DNA from: Bacteroidales bacterium
Lineage (GTDB): Bacteria > Bacteroidota > Bacteroidia > Bacteroidales > F082
Direction of reading: 5' to 3'
DNA: 64,000 bases
NCBI GenBank assembly: GCA_017632935.1
Contig: JAGBQJ010000001.1
Coordinates: forward strand, 62,001 to 126,000
Numbering within the stretch: the first letter of the stretch is position 1; each line of letters starts with the position of its first letter. This document shows, one piece after another, positions 8,934-16,809 of this stretch. A program made the position numbers and the translations under genes. Under the pieces are notes generated by a model. That model ran no database searches. It was not told where the DNA came from and saw nothing but the letters and a program-made list of their open reading frames with translations.

Positions 8934-9875
8934 CTACCTTTCTGCTCTCATCGGATTATGTAGGAAATCATCATAAGCGAGCCTGATACCGTCTTCCAGC
9001 TCGGTCTTGTAAGTCCAGCCGAGGGCTGCGGCCTTGCTGACGTCTAAAAGCTTGCGCGGCGTGCCGTTGGGACGACTGGTGTCCCACTTGATTTCGCCTT
9101 CGTAGCCAATGACCTTGGCCACCAGCTCTGTCAAGGCCTTGATGGTCAGCTCCTTGCCCGTACCTGCGTTGACGGTCTCGTTGCCGCTGTAGTGGTTCAT
9201 CAGGAAGACGCAGAGGTTGGCGAGGTCGTCCACATAGAGGAACTCGCGCAGCGGCGAGCCGTCGCCCCAGCAGGTCACCTCCTTCAAGCCGTTGACTTTG
9301 GCTTCGTGGAATCTTCTTATCAATGCGGGCAAAACATGGCTATGTTCGGGGTGGTAGTTGTCGTTGGGACCGTAAAGGTTCGTAGGCATCACCGAGATAT
9401 AGTCCGTGCCATACTGTCGGTTAAGGAACTCACAGTATTTCAGGCCACTAATCTTTGCCAAGGCATAGGCTTCGTTGGTCTTCTCGAGCTCACCTGTGAG
9501 CAGGCACGACTCCTTCATGGGCTGTGGCGCCATGCGGGGATAGATACACGACGAGCCAAGGAACTCCAGCTTCTTGCAGCCGTTCTTCCAAGCGGCGTGG
9601 ATGACGTTCATCTCGAGGGTTATGTTGTCGTACATGAAATCAGCAAGAGCACTCTGGTTGGCGACGATGCCGCCCACTTTGGCTGCAGCGAGGAAAACGT
9701 ATTCTGGCTTCTCCTCCGCGAAGAAGGCTTCTACCTCATCTTGCCTAGTGAGGTCAAGCTCTTTATGGGTTCTCGTGATGATGTTATTGTAGCCCTGCCT
9801 CTGAAGTTCTCTCACGATGGCCGAGCCCACCATCCCACGGTGCCCGGCGACGTATATTTTACTGTCCTTCTGCAT
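8934..9875 (-). CDS. fcl: GDP-L-fucose synthase
   Basis: Epimerises and reduces GDP-4-keto-6-deoxymannose to GDP-L-fucose with NADPH. The 313-aa extended SDR has the nucleotide-binding motif GHRGMVG (11-17), the GSSC serine region (S108/S109), and the catalytic Tyr137 and Lys141 in YALAK. It follows gmd by a single base on the same strand, so the two are co-translated neighbours in the aminotransferase-gmd-fcl operon. Full length and intact. GDP-fucose would feed glycan or O-glycosylation pathways. Confidence 0.96.
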   Translation of the reverse strand: MQKDSKIYVAGHRGMVGSAIVRELQRQGYNNIITRTHKELDLTRQDEVEAFFAEEKPEYVFLAAAKVGGIVANQSALADFMYDNITLEMNVIHAAWKNGCKKLEFLGSSCIYPRMAPQPMKESCLLTGELEKTNEAYALAKISGLKYCEFLNRQYGTDYISVMPTNLYGPNDNYHPEHSHVLPALIRRFHEAKVNGLKEVTCWGDGSPLREFLYVDDLANLCVFLMNHYSGNETVNAGTGKELTIKALTELVAKVIGYEGEIKWDTSRPNGTPRKLLDVSKAAALGWTYKTELEDGIRLAYDDFLHNPMRAER

Positions 9876-9876
9876 C

Positions 9877-10959
9877 TCAATCCTCCATATGTGCTTTCAA
9901 ATACAGTTTCTTCACGAACCTCATATCATGCTCGACCATGATTTTAACCAACTCCTCGAACGAAGTCTTCCTCGGATTCCAGCCGAGGAGGGTCTTCGCC
10001 TTGGTAGGGTCGCCGAGCAGCTGCTCCACTTCGGCGGGACGGAAATAACGCGGGTCCACCTCGACCAGCACCTTGCCCGTAGCCACGTCGATGCCTTTCT
10101 CATCAACACCTTTGCCTTCCCAGCGCAATTCGATGCCGACATGCTTAAAGGCCAAAGTGCAGAATTCGCGCACCGTGTGACACTCACCCGTGGCGATAAC
10201 GAAATCCTCAGGCTGCTCTTGCTGCAGGATGAGCCACATGCACTCGATGTAGTCCTTGGCATAGCCCCAGTCGCGGAGCGCGTTGAGGTTGCCGAGGTAG
10301 AGCTTGTCCTGATAGCCTTGCTTGATACGGGCGGCTGCCAGCGTGATCTTGCGTGTGACGAAAGTCTCGCCGCGACGTTCGCTCTCGTGGTTGAAGAGAA
10401 TGCCGTTGGCGGCGAACATACCATAGCTTTCGCGGTAGTTCTTCACAATCCAGAAGCCGTATTGCTTGGCCACGCCATAAGGCGAACGCGGATAGAACGG
10501 TGTCGTCTCTCTTTGCGGCACCTCCTGTACCTTACCGAAGAGCTCAGATGTGGAAGCCTGATAGATCTTGCATTTTTTCTCCAAACCCAAGATACGAACA
10601 GCTTCCAAAAGACGTAATGTACCCACGGCATCTGCCTCAGCAGTGTATTCAGGACAATCGAACGAGACCTTTACATGGCTCTGCGCGGCGAGATTATAGA
10701 TCTCTTCAGGTTGCACCTTTTGGATGATACGCACGAGTGATGACGAGTCGGTCATGTCGCCATAGTGCAGGGTAAGCAGGCGTTTGTTTTTCATGTCGCG
10801 GACCCATTCATCCAAATAAAGGTGCTCAATGCGGCCCGTGTTGAACGACGATGAGCGGCGGATGATGCCGTGTACCTCATAGCCTTTCTCCAAAAGAAAC
10901 TCGGCAAGAAAAGAGCCGTCTTGGCCTGTGATGCCGGTGATTAAAGCGGTTTTTGACAT
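9877..10959 (-). CDS. gmd: GDP-mannose 4,6-dehydratase
   Basis: Converts GDP-D-mannose to GDP-4-keto-6-deoxy-D-mannose, the first step to GDP-fucose. The 360-aa extended SDR has GITGQDG at 9-15, the catalytic Thr137 and Glu139 in STSELFG, and Tyr161 and Lys165 in [23 protein letters not shown] is diagnostic of Gmd. It lies immediately downstream of the aminotransferase gene, with the stop and start one base apart, and is followed by fcl. Confidence 0.97.
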   Translation of the reverse strand: MSKTALITGITGQDGSFLAEFLLEKGYEVHGIIRRSSSFNTGRIEHLYLDEWVRDMKNKRLLTLHYGDMTDSSSLVRIIQKVQPEEIYNLAAQSHVKVSFDCPEYTAEADAVGTLRLLEAVRILGLEKKCKIYQASTSELFGKVQEVPQRETTPFYPRSPYGVAKQYGFWIVKNYRESYGMFAANGILFNHESERRGETFVTRKITLAAARIKQGYQDKLYLGNLNALRDWGYAKDYIECMWLILQQEQPEDFVIATGECHTVREFCTLAFKHVGIELRWEGKGVDEKGIDVATGKVLVEVDPRYFRPAEVEQLLGDPTKAKTLLGWNPRKTSFEELVKIMVEHDMRFVKKLYLKAHMED

Positions 10960-10960
10960 A

Positions 10961-12259
10961 TTATTCTATCGCTTGTTTGATGCAGTCTACAATATAATGC
11001 ACATCCTCGTCGGAGACATAAGGCCCTGCAGGCAAACACATACCCACTCTGAAAACAGCTTCACTTACCCCATTCACGTATGCCGGACAATGCTTATACA
11101 CAGGCTGCTTATGCATAGGTTTCCAAACTGGACGCGCCTCGACGCCAGCCTGATCCATAAACACTCGCAGCGCCTCAACATTGTCATTAGGTTGGCAATC
11201 TGTTGTAGCCGAATCTGCCACATGTATCACACCCGCGGCACCACCCACGGCACCTTGCACGATGGTCTTGTAAGCATTCTCCTGTCCCTTGATCTTTAAC
11301 GAAGGGTCAAGGGTTATGGTGACCAACCAGTAGTTGCTATCGTACTCGCCAGAGGATGGCTGCGCATGCACCTTAATACCTGGCACATCGGCCAACAAAT
11401 CTTCGTACATCTTCTGTACGTGTTTATGATGGGCGATATGGTCATTGACCACTGTCATCTGACCGCGACCAATGCCTGCGCAGATGTTGCTCATGCGATA
11501 GTTGTAACCGATCTTTTCGTGCTGATAGTAAGGATAACTTTCACGATACTGCGTCGCATACATCATGATTTCGCGCCACTCATCCTCGTTGGAGGTAATC
11601 AAGGCGCCACCACCAGAAGTGGTAATCATCTTGTTACCGTTGAAGCTCAACACGCCATATTTACCGAAGGTGCCCAGCACCTGTCCTTTCCAACGGCTTC
11701 CGAAGCCCTCGGCGGCATCCTCGACAACAGGAATGTCGTAGCGGTTGGCGATTTCCATGATGCGGTCGACATTATAGGGCATACCGTACAATGCCACAGG
11801 CACAATCGCCTTGGGTTTCTTACCTGTCTTGGCAATACGGTCCTTGATGGCCTCTTCCAGCAATTCAGGATCCATGTTCCAGGTATCCTTCTCGCTATCG
11901 ATAAAGACGGGAGTTGCGCCAAGATAGGTAATCGGATGTGAAGAGGCGCAGAAAGTGAAACTTTGCACACAGACCTCATCGCCAGGCTTCACGCCACAGG
12001 CAATCAGGGCGAGATGGACGGCGGCTGTACCAGCTGATAATGCCACGACCCTTTTGTTTAACGGGTTCTCATTGCGGTCCTCATTGCGGGCTTGACCCGC
12101 AATCTCATTAACAAATGACTCCAAGTCGGCTTCAAATCCGTTGACATTCGGGCCCAGCGGCACCACCCAATTGGTGTCGAAGGCTTCCTGGATATACTTT
12201 TGTTCGAGACCTGCGTCGCTCATATGAGCTAGGCAGAGATAGATACGTTTACGTTCCAT
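10961..12259 (-). CDS. DegT/DnrJ/EryC1/StrS-family sugar aminotransferase
   Basis: A PLP-dependent aminotransferase of 432 aa, starting [14 protein letters not shown]. It has the [11 protein letters not shown] substrate segment, the EDAAEGFGS aspartate region and PLP-lysine Lys200 in [14 protein letters not shown]. Relatives aminate 4-keto nucleotide sugars; the exact sugar cannot be read from sequence. It is first in an operon with gmd and fcl. About 16 residues (51-66, [16 protein letters not shown]) interrupt the usual run from the acidic helix to the VVALSAGT strand. They are encoded by an intergenic-type palindromic repeat, so this looks like an in-frame repeat insertion. The active site appears intact. 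Confidence 0.93.
   Translation of the reverse strand: MERKRIYLCLAHMSDAGLEQKYIQEAFDTNWVVPLGPNVNGFEADLESFVNEIAGQARNEDRNENPLNKRVVALSAGTAAVHLALIACGVKPGDEVCVQSFTFCASSHPITYLGATPVFIDSEKDTWNMDPELLEEAIKDRIAKTGKKPKAIVPVALYGMPYNVDRIMEIANRYDIPVVEDAAEGFGSRWKGQVLGTFGKYGVLSFNGNKMITTSGGGALITSNEDEWREIMMYATQYRESYPYYQHEKIGYNYRMSNICAGIGRGQMTVVNDHIAHHKHVQKMYEDLLADVPGIKVHAQPSSGEYDSNYWLVTITLDPSLKIKGQENAYKTIVQGAVGGAAGVIHVADSATTDCQPNDNVEALRVFMDQAGVEARPVWKPMHKQPVYKHCPAYVNGVSEAVFRVGMCLPAGPYVSDEDVHYIVDCIKQAIE
12065..12111. repeat. Palindromic repeat inside the aminotransferase gene
   Basis: CATTGCGGGCTTGACCCGCA lies in frame within the aminotransferase gene, preceded by a second partial word (TCTCATTGCGGTCC). Related palindromes lie in non-coding DNA at 15234-15260 and 19180-19203. 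It keeps the frame open and adds about 16 residues. Confidence 0.75.
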
Positions 12260-12284
12260 TGTTTTATACTATTGTTTTACGAGG

Positions 12285-12316
12285 CAAAGATAAAGAAAAA
12301 GGTGATAAGCGGACAA
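12285..12316 (-). promoter_or_regulatory. Predicted promoter of the aminotransferase-gmd-fcl operon
   Basis: A minus-strand -7 box TATCTTTG at 12285-12292 with TTG at 12314-12316, spacing 21 nt, lies about 26 nt upstream of the aminotransferase ATG. The spacing is at the long end, so this is moderate evidence. Confidence 0.5.
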
Positions 12317-12352
12317 AAAAATACGGCCAGCCCCTTAGAGGGGCCAGCCGTA
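12314..12352 (-). terminator. Terminator overlapping a gene's 3' end
   Basis: On the minus strand the stem TACGGCTGGCCCC pairs with GGGGCTGGCCGTA and is followed by TTTTTTT. The stop codon of the lipoprotein-like gene (12335-12337) sits in the loop, so the last codons form one arm of the stem. Confidence 0.85.
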
Positions 12353-12799
12353 ACGCTTCTTCAATAAGAAGAATCCAGCACATAATAGTAGCACTAACAA
12401 GGGCACGATCCAGAGCCAGTATCGGTGACGCGGCCCTTCGACAGGCTCAGGGACCGCTATCCCTTCTGAGGTTATCTCCTCCCGTTGCCGCGACACTGTG
12501 TCAGTGCGCTGCGCCACCGCTACCAATGTCGTGGCTGACTGCTGCTCGCGGCTGACCTCGGCACGCGCCGCCTTGAGACGGACCGTAGCCGAGGAGCCAC
12601 CTTCGGCAGGGAGGCTGTCGGCCCACCACTCCACGACGAGGTCGTCGAAACGGATGCTGAACTGCTGCCAGAGCGTGTCGCTGAGGCTCAGCTGACGCTC
12701 CTGACGCTGCGCCACGGCAAGGGTCTCGACTCGCTGACGCTGGCTGCTGCAGGCGGTGAGGGTCAGGAGGAGAATGAGGAGCATTGCGACTAAAGGCAT
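12335..12799 (-). CDS. Small lipoprotein-like membrane protein of the amidase cassette
   Basis: Unrecognised family. From the ATG at 12799 it is 154 aa. An N-terminal hydrophobic stretch ends in a lipobox-like LTAC (Cys17), then comes a charged, helix-prone middle (RQRVETLAVAQRQERQ) and a C-terminal membrane segment (WIVPLLVLLLCAGFFLL) with a basic tail KKRYGW. Amidase partner, lipobox and coiled segment recall phage lysis accessory or spanin-like proteins, but that is inference. The start is uncertain. An ATG at 12784 is also possible, and the frame is open further up to an ATG at 12871 through repeat R5, which would add an Arg/Lys-rich leader. The peptide AVPEPVEG is the translation of a mobile palindrome. 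Confidence 0.55.
   Translation of the reverse strand: MPLVAMLLILLLTLTACSSQRQRVETLAVAQRQERQLSLSDTLWQQFSIRFDDLVVEWWADSLPAEGGSSATVRLKAARAEVSREQQSATTLVAVAQRTDTVSRQREEITSEGIAVPEPVEGPRHRYWLWIVPLLVLLLCAGFFLLKKRYGWPL
12434..12454 (+). repeat. CCCTTCGACAGGCTCAGGGA repeat within coding sequence
   Basis: An imperfect palindrome related to copies at 19219-19243 and 22315-22340. Here it lies in frame within the lipoprotein-like gene and encodes PEPVEG, just before the C-terminal membrane segment. Confidence 0.75.
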
Positions 12800-12846
12800 G
12801 TCATCCCTACGTGGGCATGTGGGGGGCTTGGGATCTATGCCTTTAG
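12790..12846 (+). repeat. Hairpin repeat R5
   Basis: A perfect 10-bp outer stem, CTAAAGGCAT (12790-12799) with ATGCCTTTAG (12837-12846), around the family core. It lies between the amidase stop and the lipoprotein-like gene, and its left arm contains that gene's candidate ATG. Confidence 0.85.
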
Positions 12847-12857
12847 CGGCAATGCCT

Positions 12858-13367
12858 TTACGGCCTCCCATACTCACTGTCGGCGTCGAAGCAGGGACAG
12901 GACGTGTTGTTGAAGTGACGGTGACCATAGACTTTCGCATTAGGATACTTCTTCTGTAGCATGCCGATGAGCTCGCGGAGCGCCTCCTTCTGCTCGGGCG
13001 TGCGCGTGTCGGCAGGACGACCCTGGGCATCGAGGCCACCGACGTAGCACACCCCGATGCTGTGGGCGTTAAAGCCCTTGCAGTGTGCCCCCTGGCTGGC
13101 CTCAGGACGCCCGGCATGCACCGTCCCGTCCAGGTAGACCACATAATGGTAGCCGATGCCCTTCCACCCCCGCGCCTTATGCCAGCGGTCGATGTCGTCG
13201 ACGATCACCGCCCTGCCGAGCGGCGTGGCGGTGCAGTGGACGATGATGGCGTCGATGCTGCGCTCATCGGGAGGCAACACCACCTTGAGCGCCATCAGGG
13301 CCAGGCCGGCCACCAGCATGCCCCCGATGAGGACATACTGGACGGCCTTGCTCAGACGAGGACTCAT
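12858..13367 (-). CDS. N-acetylmuramoyl-L-alanine amidase, T7-lysozyme-like
   Basis: A 169-aa zinc amidase predicted to cleave the MurNAc-L-Ala bond of peptidoglycan. The N-terminal hydrophobic segment (VLIGGMLVAGLALMAL, about 11-27) should anchor or export it. The amidase_2 domain shows zinc ligands His44 (IIVHCT), His149 (YGHRH) and Cys157 (SCPCF), with Tyr73 in GYHYV. The lysine that precedes the zinc cysteine in T7 lysozyme is Thr155 here, so activity may differ. Its start overlaps the HU-like gene stop by 4 nt. Amidase plus HU-like pairs recur beside surface polysaccharide loci in Bacteroidales (established). Their role is unclear. Confidence 0.9.
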   Translation of the reverse strand: MSPRLSKAVQYVLIGGMLVAGLALMALKVVLPPDERSIDAIIVHCTATPLGRAVIVDDIDRWHKARGWKGIGYHYVVYLDGTVHAGRPEASQGAHCKGFNAHSIGVCYVGGLDAQGRPADTRTPEQKEALRELIGMLQKKYPNAKVYGHRHFNNTSCPCFDADSEYGRP

Positions 13368-13885
13368 GCCTCGTCCTCCTCGTTACGGTTCAGGCCAGCG
13401 GAGCCGCGGCGCACCTTCTTGTAATACTTGAAGGTCTTCACGCTGCCGTCACTGCGGTTGCCCACCACATCCTCGCCTGCGATGTCGTAGATGCCGTCGA
13501 ACTCGAGGGTGACGGCCTCCACCTCGACCTTGAGCTGGGTGCAAGGCAGGAAGCGCACGTTCAGCTTGTGGAGCTGCTCGATGCCCACCTTGTCGATGTC
13601 GGCCTCCGAGATGCCGCTCGAGGTGAGGGAGAAGATGCCTAGGTTGGGGAACTCCACCGAGTGACCGTTGAGCAGGAAATTTTCGATGCACTGCGCCAGG
13701 GCGACCATCGACGCGCTCAGATAGGCCTTCGGCACAACAGAGTTGGCCACACAGTAGTTGACGATGTCTTCAGCATTCATGGTGGTGTAGCGCACAGGGC
13801 GAAGCACGTAGGCCAGGCCAGTGGTGCCGCTACCATTCAGGTTAAAAACAGGCTGTTGTTGAGCCTTAACTAAAATTTTTGACAT
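13364..13885 (-). CDS. HU-family-like DNA-binding protein
   Basis: A 173-aa protein of the long HU/IHF-like type. It opens MSKILVKAQQQPVFN, and a HU-like helical core (about 35-75, MNAEDIVNYC through AQCIENFLLNG) leads into the GHSVEFPNLGIFSL strand. A C-terminal extension ends basic (KYYKKVRRGSAGLNR). Such proteins probably bind and bend DNA; no specific target is known. It is the gene directly upstream of the amidase, with a 4-nt overlap. An inverted pair of hairpin repeats separates it from the DUF5675 gene. The family call rests on the fold pattern and the recurring amidase neighbour. Confidence 0.8.
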   Translation of the reverse strand: MSKILVKAQQQPVFNLNGSGTTGLAYVLRPVRYTTMNAEDIVNYCVANSVVPKAYLSASMVALAQCIENFLLNGHSVEFPNLGIFSLTSSGISEADIDKVGIEQLHKLNVRFLPCTQLKVEVEAVTLEFDGIYDIAGEDVVGNRSDGSVKTFKYYKKVRRGSAGLNRNEEDEA

Positions 13886-13928
13886 AATGTTTAATGTTTT
13901 GATAGTTAATAGCCCAGTACTTGCAGGA

Positions 13929-13992
13929 CTCAGCAGTCATGTCATCCCTACGTGGGCAGGCGGGGAAAGGCATGGGGTCTATGGCTGCTGAG
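13929..13992 (+). repeat. Hairpin repeat R6
   Basis: Outer stem CTCAGCAGTCAT (13929-13940) with ATGGCTGCTGAG (13981-13992), one wobble position, around the family core. It forms an inverted pair with R7 upstream of the HU-like gene. Confidence 0.8.
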
Positions 13993-14011
13993 GCCGTCCA
14001 ATAGGTTCTTG

Positions 14012-14085
14012 ACCAGCCAAACCGCCGCGCTCAGATTCCTTGCTCACCCACCTGCCTCTGCGGGAATGACATGCGCGGCTGGCCC
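14012..14085 (-). repeat. Hairpin repeat R7 (inverted copy)
   Basis: Minus-strand copy with core TCATTCCCGCAG then AAGGAATC. Outer arms GACCAGCC...CCGCGC and GCGCGGCTGGCC pair with a small bulge. The 13886-14094 gap holds R6, R7 and nothing else I can support. Confidence 0.7.
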
Positions 14086-14094
14086 ATCCAGTAC

Positions 14095-14652
14095 TCACAA
14101 CGTCTGCAGGATATAATCCTTAAACACAACCCTATCGGGACTAAGCGCGGGGGCCGCCACTGCGGGGAGGAGCGTCACCGGGCCCGTGGTGGGCTCCACC
14201 CGCAGGCGGAAGTCGCCGTGGTTGGCACGCAGCGCGGTGTAGTAGTCCAGCAGACGTTCGAAAGCCTCCACAGGGCGGTAGAGCCTACCCTCGAAAGGAC
14301 GCTCCTCGTAGCCCTCAGGGCTGAGGTAACCCAACAGGAGGTCGCCCTTGGTGTGGCCCGCCACCGAGCCGTTTTTGGCATAGAAGCAGAGACGAGGCCT
14401 CGACTTCAGGTGGGGCAGTGTCCAACATTGATACCTCATCTCAGCATCGTAACCGTACACCAGTGGGTAAGTCCCTGATGGGATGCAGGTCTGCCCCTTC
14501 ACCCGAGGCTGGCCTGGAAGGCGCCAGCGAGGCTCCAGCGTTATACAAAGCAGGTGGCCCTGAGGGTCGCTCAGCCGACCCACAGTGCAGTCCTCATAAA
14601 ACTGCACGCGGGTCAGCACAAGCGTGGCGGCCTGCCGTCTCATGGCTGCCAA
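14095..14652 (-). CDS. DUF5675-like protein
   Basis: A 185-aa protein with the DUF5675 signature layout: VGRLSDPQGHLLCITLEP near the N-terminus, KGQTCIPSGTYPL, and a central RLCFYAKNGSVAGHTKGDLLLG. DUF5675 proteins are found mostly in phages and phage-like cassettes and have no established activity. The gene overlaps the stop of the upstream OB-like gene by 13 nt, so they are coupled. It belongs to the HU-amidase cassette. No signal peptide or membrane helix is seen. Confidence 0.75.
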   Translation of the reverse strand: MAAMRRQAATLVLTRVQFYEDCTVGRLSDPQGHLLCITLEPRWRLPGQPRVKGQTCIPSGTYPLVYGYDAEMRYQCWTLPHLKSRPRLCFYAKNGSVAGHTKGDLLLGYLSPEGYEERPFEGRLYRPVEAFERLLDYYTALRANHGDFRLRVEPTTGPVTLLPAVAAPALSPDRVVFKDYILQTL

Positions 14653-14933
14653 GGCTGGATGGCGGTGGCGTAGACGTCGTTGCCGTACATCTTCTTGCCG
14701 TCCTTCTCAAAAGAGAACACGCGCACGATGTAGTCGACGGCCACGGGACTGCCCACGGCGGCGGCATAGAGGGTGAGGTCGCCGCTGACGGTCACGGCCA
14801 GCTCCTCGGGGTAAGGCTCGTCGGCGAGCGCCATGATGTGGAGCACGCACTTCACGTTAACTTGCCCGTTCTTCTTCTCAAACTGTTTCACTTGGGTGGC
14901 GTCTTTGATGACGCCAAAGATTTGTTTTTTCAT
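14640..14933 (-). CDS. Small OB-fold-like protein (DUF3127-like)
   Basis: A 97-aa protein, MKKQIFGVIKDATQVKQFEKK, followed by alternating strands (VNVKCVLHIMAL, ELAVTVSGDLT, PVAVDYIVRVFSF) and an aromatic GKKMYGNDVYATAIQPW end. The pattern resembles DUF3127, a short OB-fold family thought to bind nucleic acid. The call comes from motif spacing only. It is the first gene of the cassette running leftwards to 12335. Hairpin repeat R8 lies just upstream. Confidence 0.55.
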   Translation of the reverse strand: MKKQIFGVIKDATQVKQFEKKNGQVNVKCVLHIMALADEPYPEELAVTVSGDLTLYAAAVGSPVAVDYIVRVFSFEKDGKKMYGNDVYATAIQPWQP

Positions 14934-14973
14934 GGTATAATACTATTAATAATACAAAACCCAGTACAAACCG

Positions 14974-15029
14974 GCTGCGCATGTCATCCCTACGTGGGCT
15001 CGTGCGGTGGCATGGGATCTATGCGCAGC
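14974..15029 (+). repeat. Hairpin repeat R8
   Basis: A perfect 9-bp outer stem, GCTGCGCAT (14974-14982) with ATGCGCAGC (15021-15029). It is the rightmost copy of the family in the window. Confidence 0.85.
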
Positions 15030-15363
15030 GACATACCGATGCTCGAGCTTCGGAGCCGCAAACATACTAATACCCTCATCAGTGGGTTGGGGTTTTGCCA
15101 TTAATGCACCATGAAATTGTAGGGTATTGTGAATCAAAAAGATAAAGGATGGCTTAGGGCGCTTAGCGCGCAGCCTAGGCCATCCTTATTTACCATTATT
15201 TCACCCTACTCCTCTACCCTTACGCTCCTTAGCGTCATCGCGGACTTGATCCGCGATCTCCTAAGCGACAGGAAATCCTTTTAGCGCAAGGGATTGTGCG
15301 CCTGCCCTACTCTCAACTCTACACCTACCACTACTCTACACTCTAAACTCTACACTCTAAACT
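15030..15363. other. Gene-free stretch with repeats
   Basis: No supported gene. It holds a terminator-like hairpin (15145-15187), a palindrome TCGCGGACTTGATCCGCGA (15238-15256) of the type also found inside the aminotransferase gene, and a low-complexity run of CTCTACACTCTAAA words at about 15307-15366 that abuts the stop of the next gene. Confidence 0.6.
15145..15187 (-). terminator. Hairpin terminator downstream of the 379-aa gene
   Basis: AAGGATGGC (15145-15153) pairs with GCCATCCTT (15179-15187) around a GC-rich inner hairpin. On the minus strand it is followed by TATCTTTTTG. It lies about 180 nt after the stop of the 379-aa gene. Confidence 0.6.
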
Positions 15364-16503
15364 TCAAACTCCTTTCTTCCACTCCACGATGAGGTCCGTG
15401 ACAGTGGCCTCCAAAGCAGCATCCAACTCCGAGGTGTACTTACCATAGGCACCATAACCTCCGATGAAAAAGTAGTTGTCGACATTCTTGTCGGTGAAGG
15501 TCTTACGCAGCGGAGCCACGGCGCGGAAAGTGAAGACGTTCTTGTTGAACATGATGCCGAAGAGGTTGTAGGCCAGCTTGATGTTGAAGGGCCCCTGAAG
15601 GGTGGGCTTCAGGAAGGCGGCGTTCAGGTCGGGCTGGTGGCAGAGGCTGAGGACGAGATCGGGGAAGCGGTCGTGGTATTCGGGGCGCACTTCGTCGTGC
15701 ACCTTTTTGGCGAGGGCGAGCCACCACTGCTCAAGTTGTTCCTGGGTGTCGTCGGTCTTGAAGGCCGACAGCTTGTCGAGTTCATCGCGGAAGAGCTGGT
15801 AGGTCATGAAGAGGCGGAAGAACTCGTAGAGGCAGGCCTTCTCACGCAACTCGCGGCGGTGTTTGTAGAGTGTGGGAGCAATGACCTGAGGGATGAGCTG
15901 GCCGTTCGCGCTGATGTCGTCGGGCAGGATGTCGTCGGCCTTGAGGGCGCGGGTGACGGGGTGTTCAAGCAAGTCGTTGGTGGTGCTTTCGAGGGCGTGG
16001 TTGAGGATGCGGCGGCGCGAGTCGAGGCGGGTGGGCATGCCGACGAGGGTATGGACTTCGGTCTCGTGAAGCATATAGGGCCATTTCTGGGTGATGAAGG
16101 TGTCCCATGCCGTCTGGTAACAGGCCATCATCTGGGCCAGGTCGGGGTTGTTGAGGCGCGAGTCGGCTTCGGTAAGGAGGCTCTGCAGTTTCTTGAGGCT
16201 CTTGTAGTGCTGATCGGAAAGATAGGGCTCGTTTCGGTGTTGGTTGACCCAGTCCTTGATTTTCTTCTTGAGCGTGATGAAGTTGGTGAAAAAGACGGGG
16301 TCGACAGGGAAGAACGCGTTATTGGACTGGATGACGTCGAGGGCGGCGTTAAGGAAGAGGATGACATTTTGTATCTCCACGAGGAGGCTACGGGCATAGG
16401 CCTTACGGCCTTTAGGGGTGGTGTAGAGGGAGCAGCCCATGGAGAGGTTGAGCACCAGGGTCTCGACCCGTTCCTGCAAGGTGTAGGATTCGTTTGTTTT
16501 CAT
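15364..16503 (-). CDS. Unrecognised 379-aa protein
   Basis: I do not recognise a family. The protein is soluble-looking and mostly helical, with no signal peptide or membrane segment. It has a basic, charged N-terminal third (KKKIKDWVNQHRNEPYL), an acidic middle and an aromatic, glycine-rich end (NYFFIGGYGAYGKYTSE). Two short aromatic or proline blocks (AAFLKPTLQGPFNIKLAYN and VFTFRAVAPLRKTF) look conserved in style. It is monocistronic with GC-rich codon usage like region 1, and its long ORF with consistent third-position bias supports a real gene. It is the last core-like gene before the AT-rich region. Confidence 0.75.
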   Translation of the reverse strand: MKTNESYTLQERVETLVLNLSMGCSLYTTPKGRKAYARSLLVEIQNVILFLNAALDVIQSNNAFFPVDPVFFTNFITLKKKIKDWVNQHRNEPYLSDQHYKSLKKLQSLLTEADSRLNNPDLAQMMACYQTAWDTFITQKWPYMLHETEVHTLVGMPTRLDSRRRILNHALESTTNDLLEHPVTRALKADDILPDDISANGQLIPQVIAPTLYKHRRELREKACLYEFFRLFMTYQLFRDELDKLSAFKTDDTQEQLEQWWLALAKKVHDEVRPEYHDRFPDLVLSLCHQPDLNAAFLKPTLQGPFNIKLAYNLFGIMFNKNVFTFRAVAPLRKTFTDKNVDNYFFIGGYGAYGKYTSELDAALEATVTDLIVEWKKGV

Positions 16504-16659
16504 GGCTGTATATTTTGATGATTATAAACATGGTGGAAAAGCAAAAAAAAGCTTGCGAAGATAAGGTTTTTTTTTGAGAAATTCCAGTGTTTTGCATGAA
16601 AAAGACCTAATTTACAATGATTCCAAAGAAGAAGACAGGGTACATCAAAAACCGGGGAG

Positions 16660-16732
16660 ATATGGGTATAAACTTTTTTACACCCACCTCAAAAAAAGTT
16701 TAGATATGGGTCTTAACTTTTTCGGGGGTGGG
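16660..16732. repeat. AT-rich direct and inverted repeat
   Basis: GATATGGGTATAAACTTTTTT is echoed about 44 bases on by GATATGGGTCTTAACTTTTTC, and AAACTTTTTT is inverted as AAAAAAAGTTT between them. The rest of 16504-16751 holds no supported gene. The composition changes from GC-rich to AT-rich here. Confidence 0.55.
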
Positions 16733-16751
16733 GCTACTGGGAAAAGGGCAC

Positions 16752-16786
16752 AAAAAAAGCGGACCCGACCAAAGTCGGATCCGCTA
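16752..16786 (-). terminator. Terminator of the mqsRAC-like operon
   Basis: On the minus strand AGCGGATCCGAC, loop TTTG, GTCGGGTCCGCT and a T7 run form a textbook Rho-independent terminator. It starts 24 nt after the chaperone stop codon. Confidence 0.92.
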
Positions 16787-16809
16787 TATCATTTACAAAA
16801 GACTATTCT

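Noticed and set aside
12858-13144. N-terminal part of the long 269-aa frame ending at 12335
   Set aside because: It lies antiphase over the amidase gene, which has clear catalytic motifs. Only the part from about 12799 down is supported as a gene.
14946-15137. 63-aa minus-strand ORF
   Set aside because: It is made largely of the translated hairpin repeat R8 and has no conserved pattern.
15307-15366. Low-complexity CTCTACACTCTAAA run as a regulatory array
   Set aside because: Units are irregular and no protein-binding pattern or promoter is associated; treated as intergenic low-complexity sequence.
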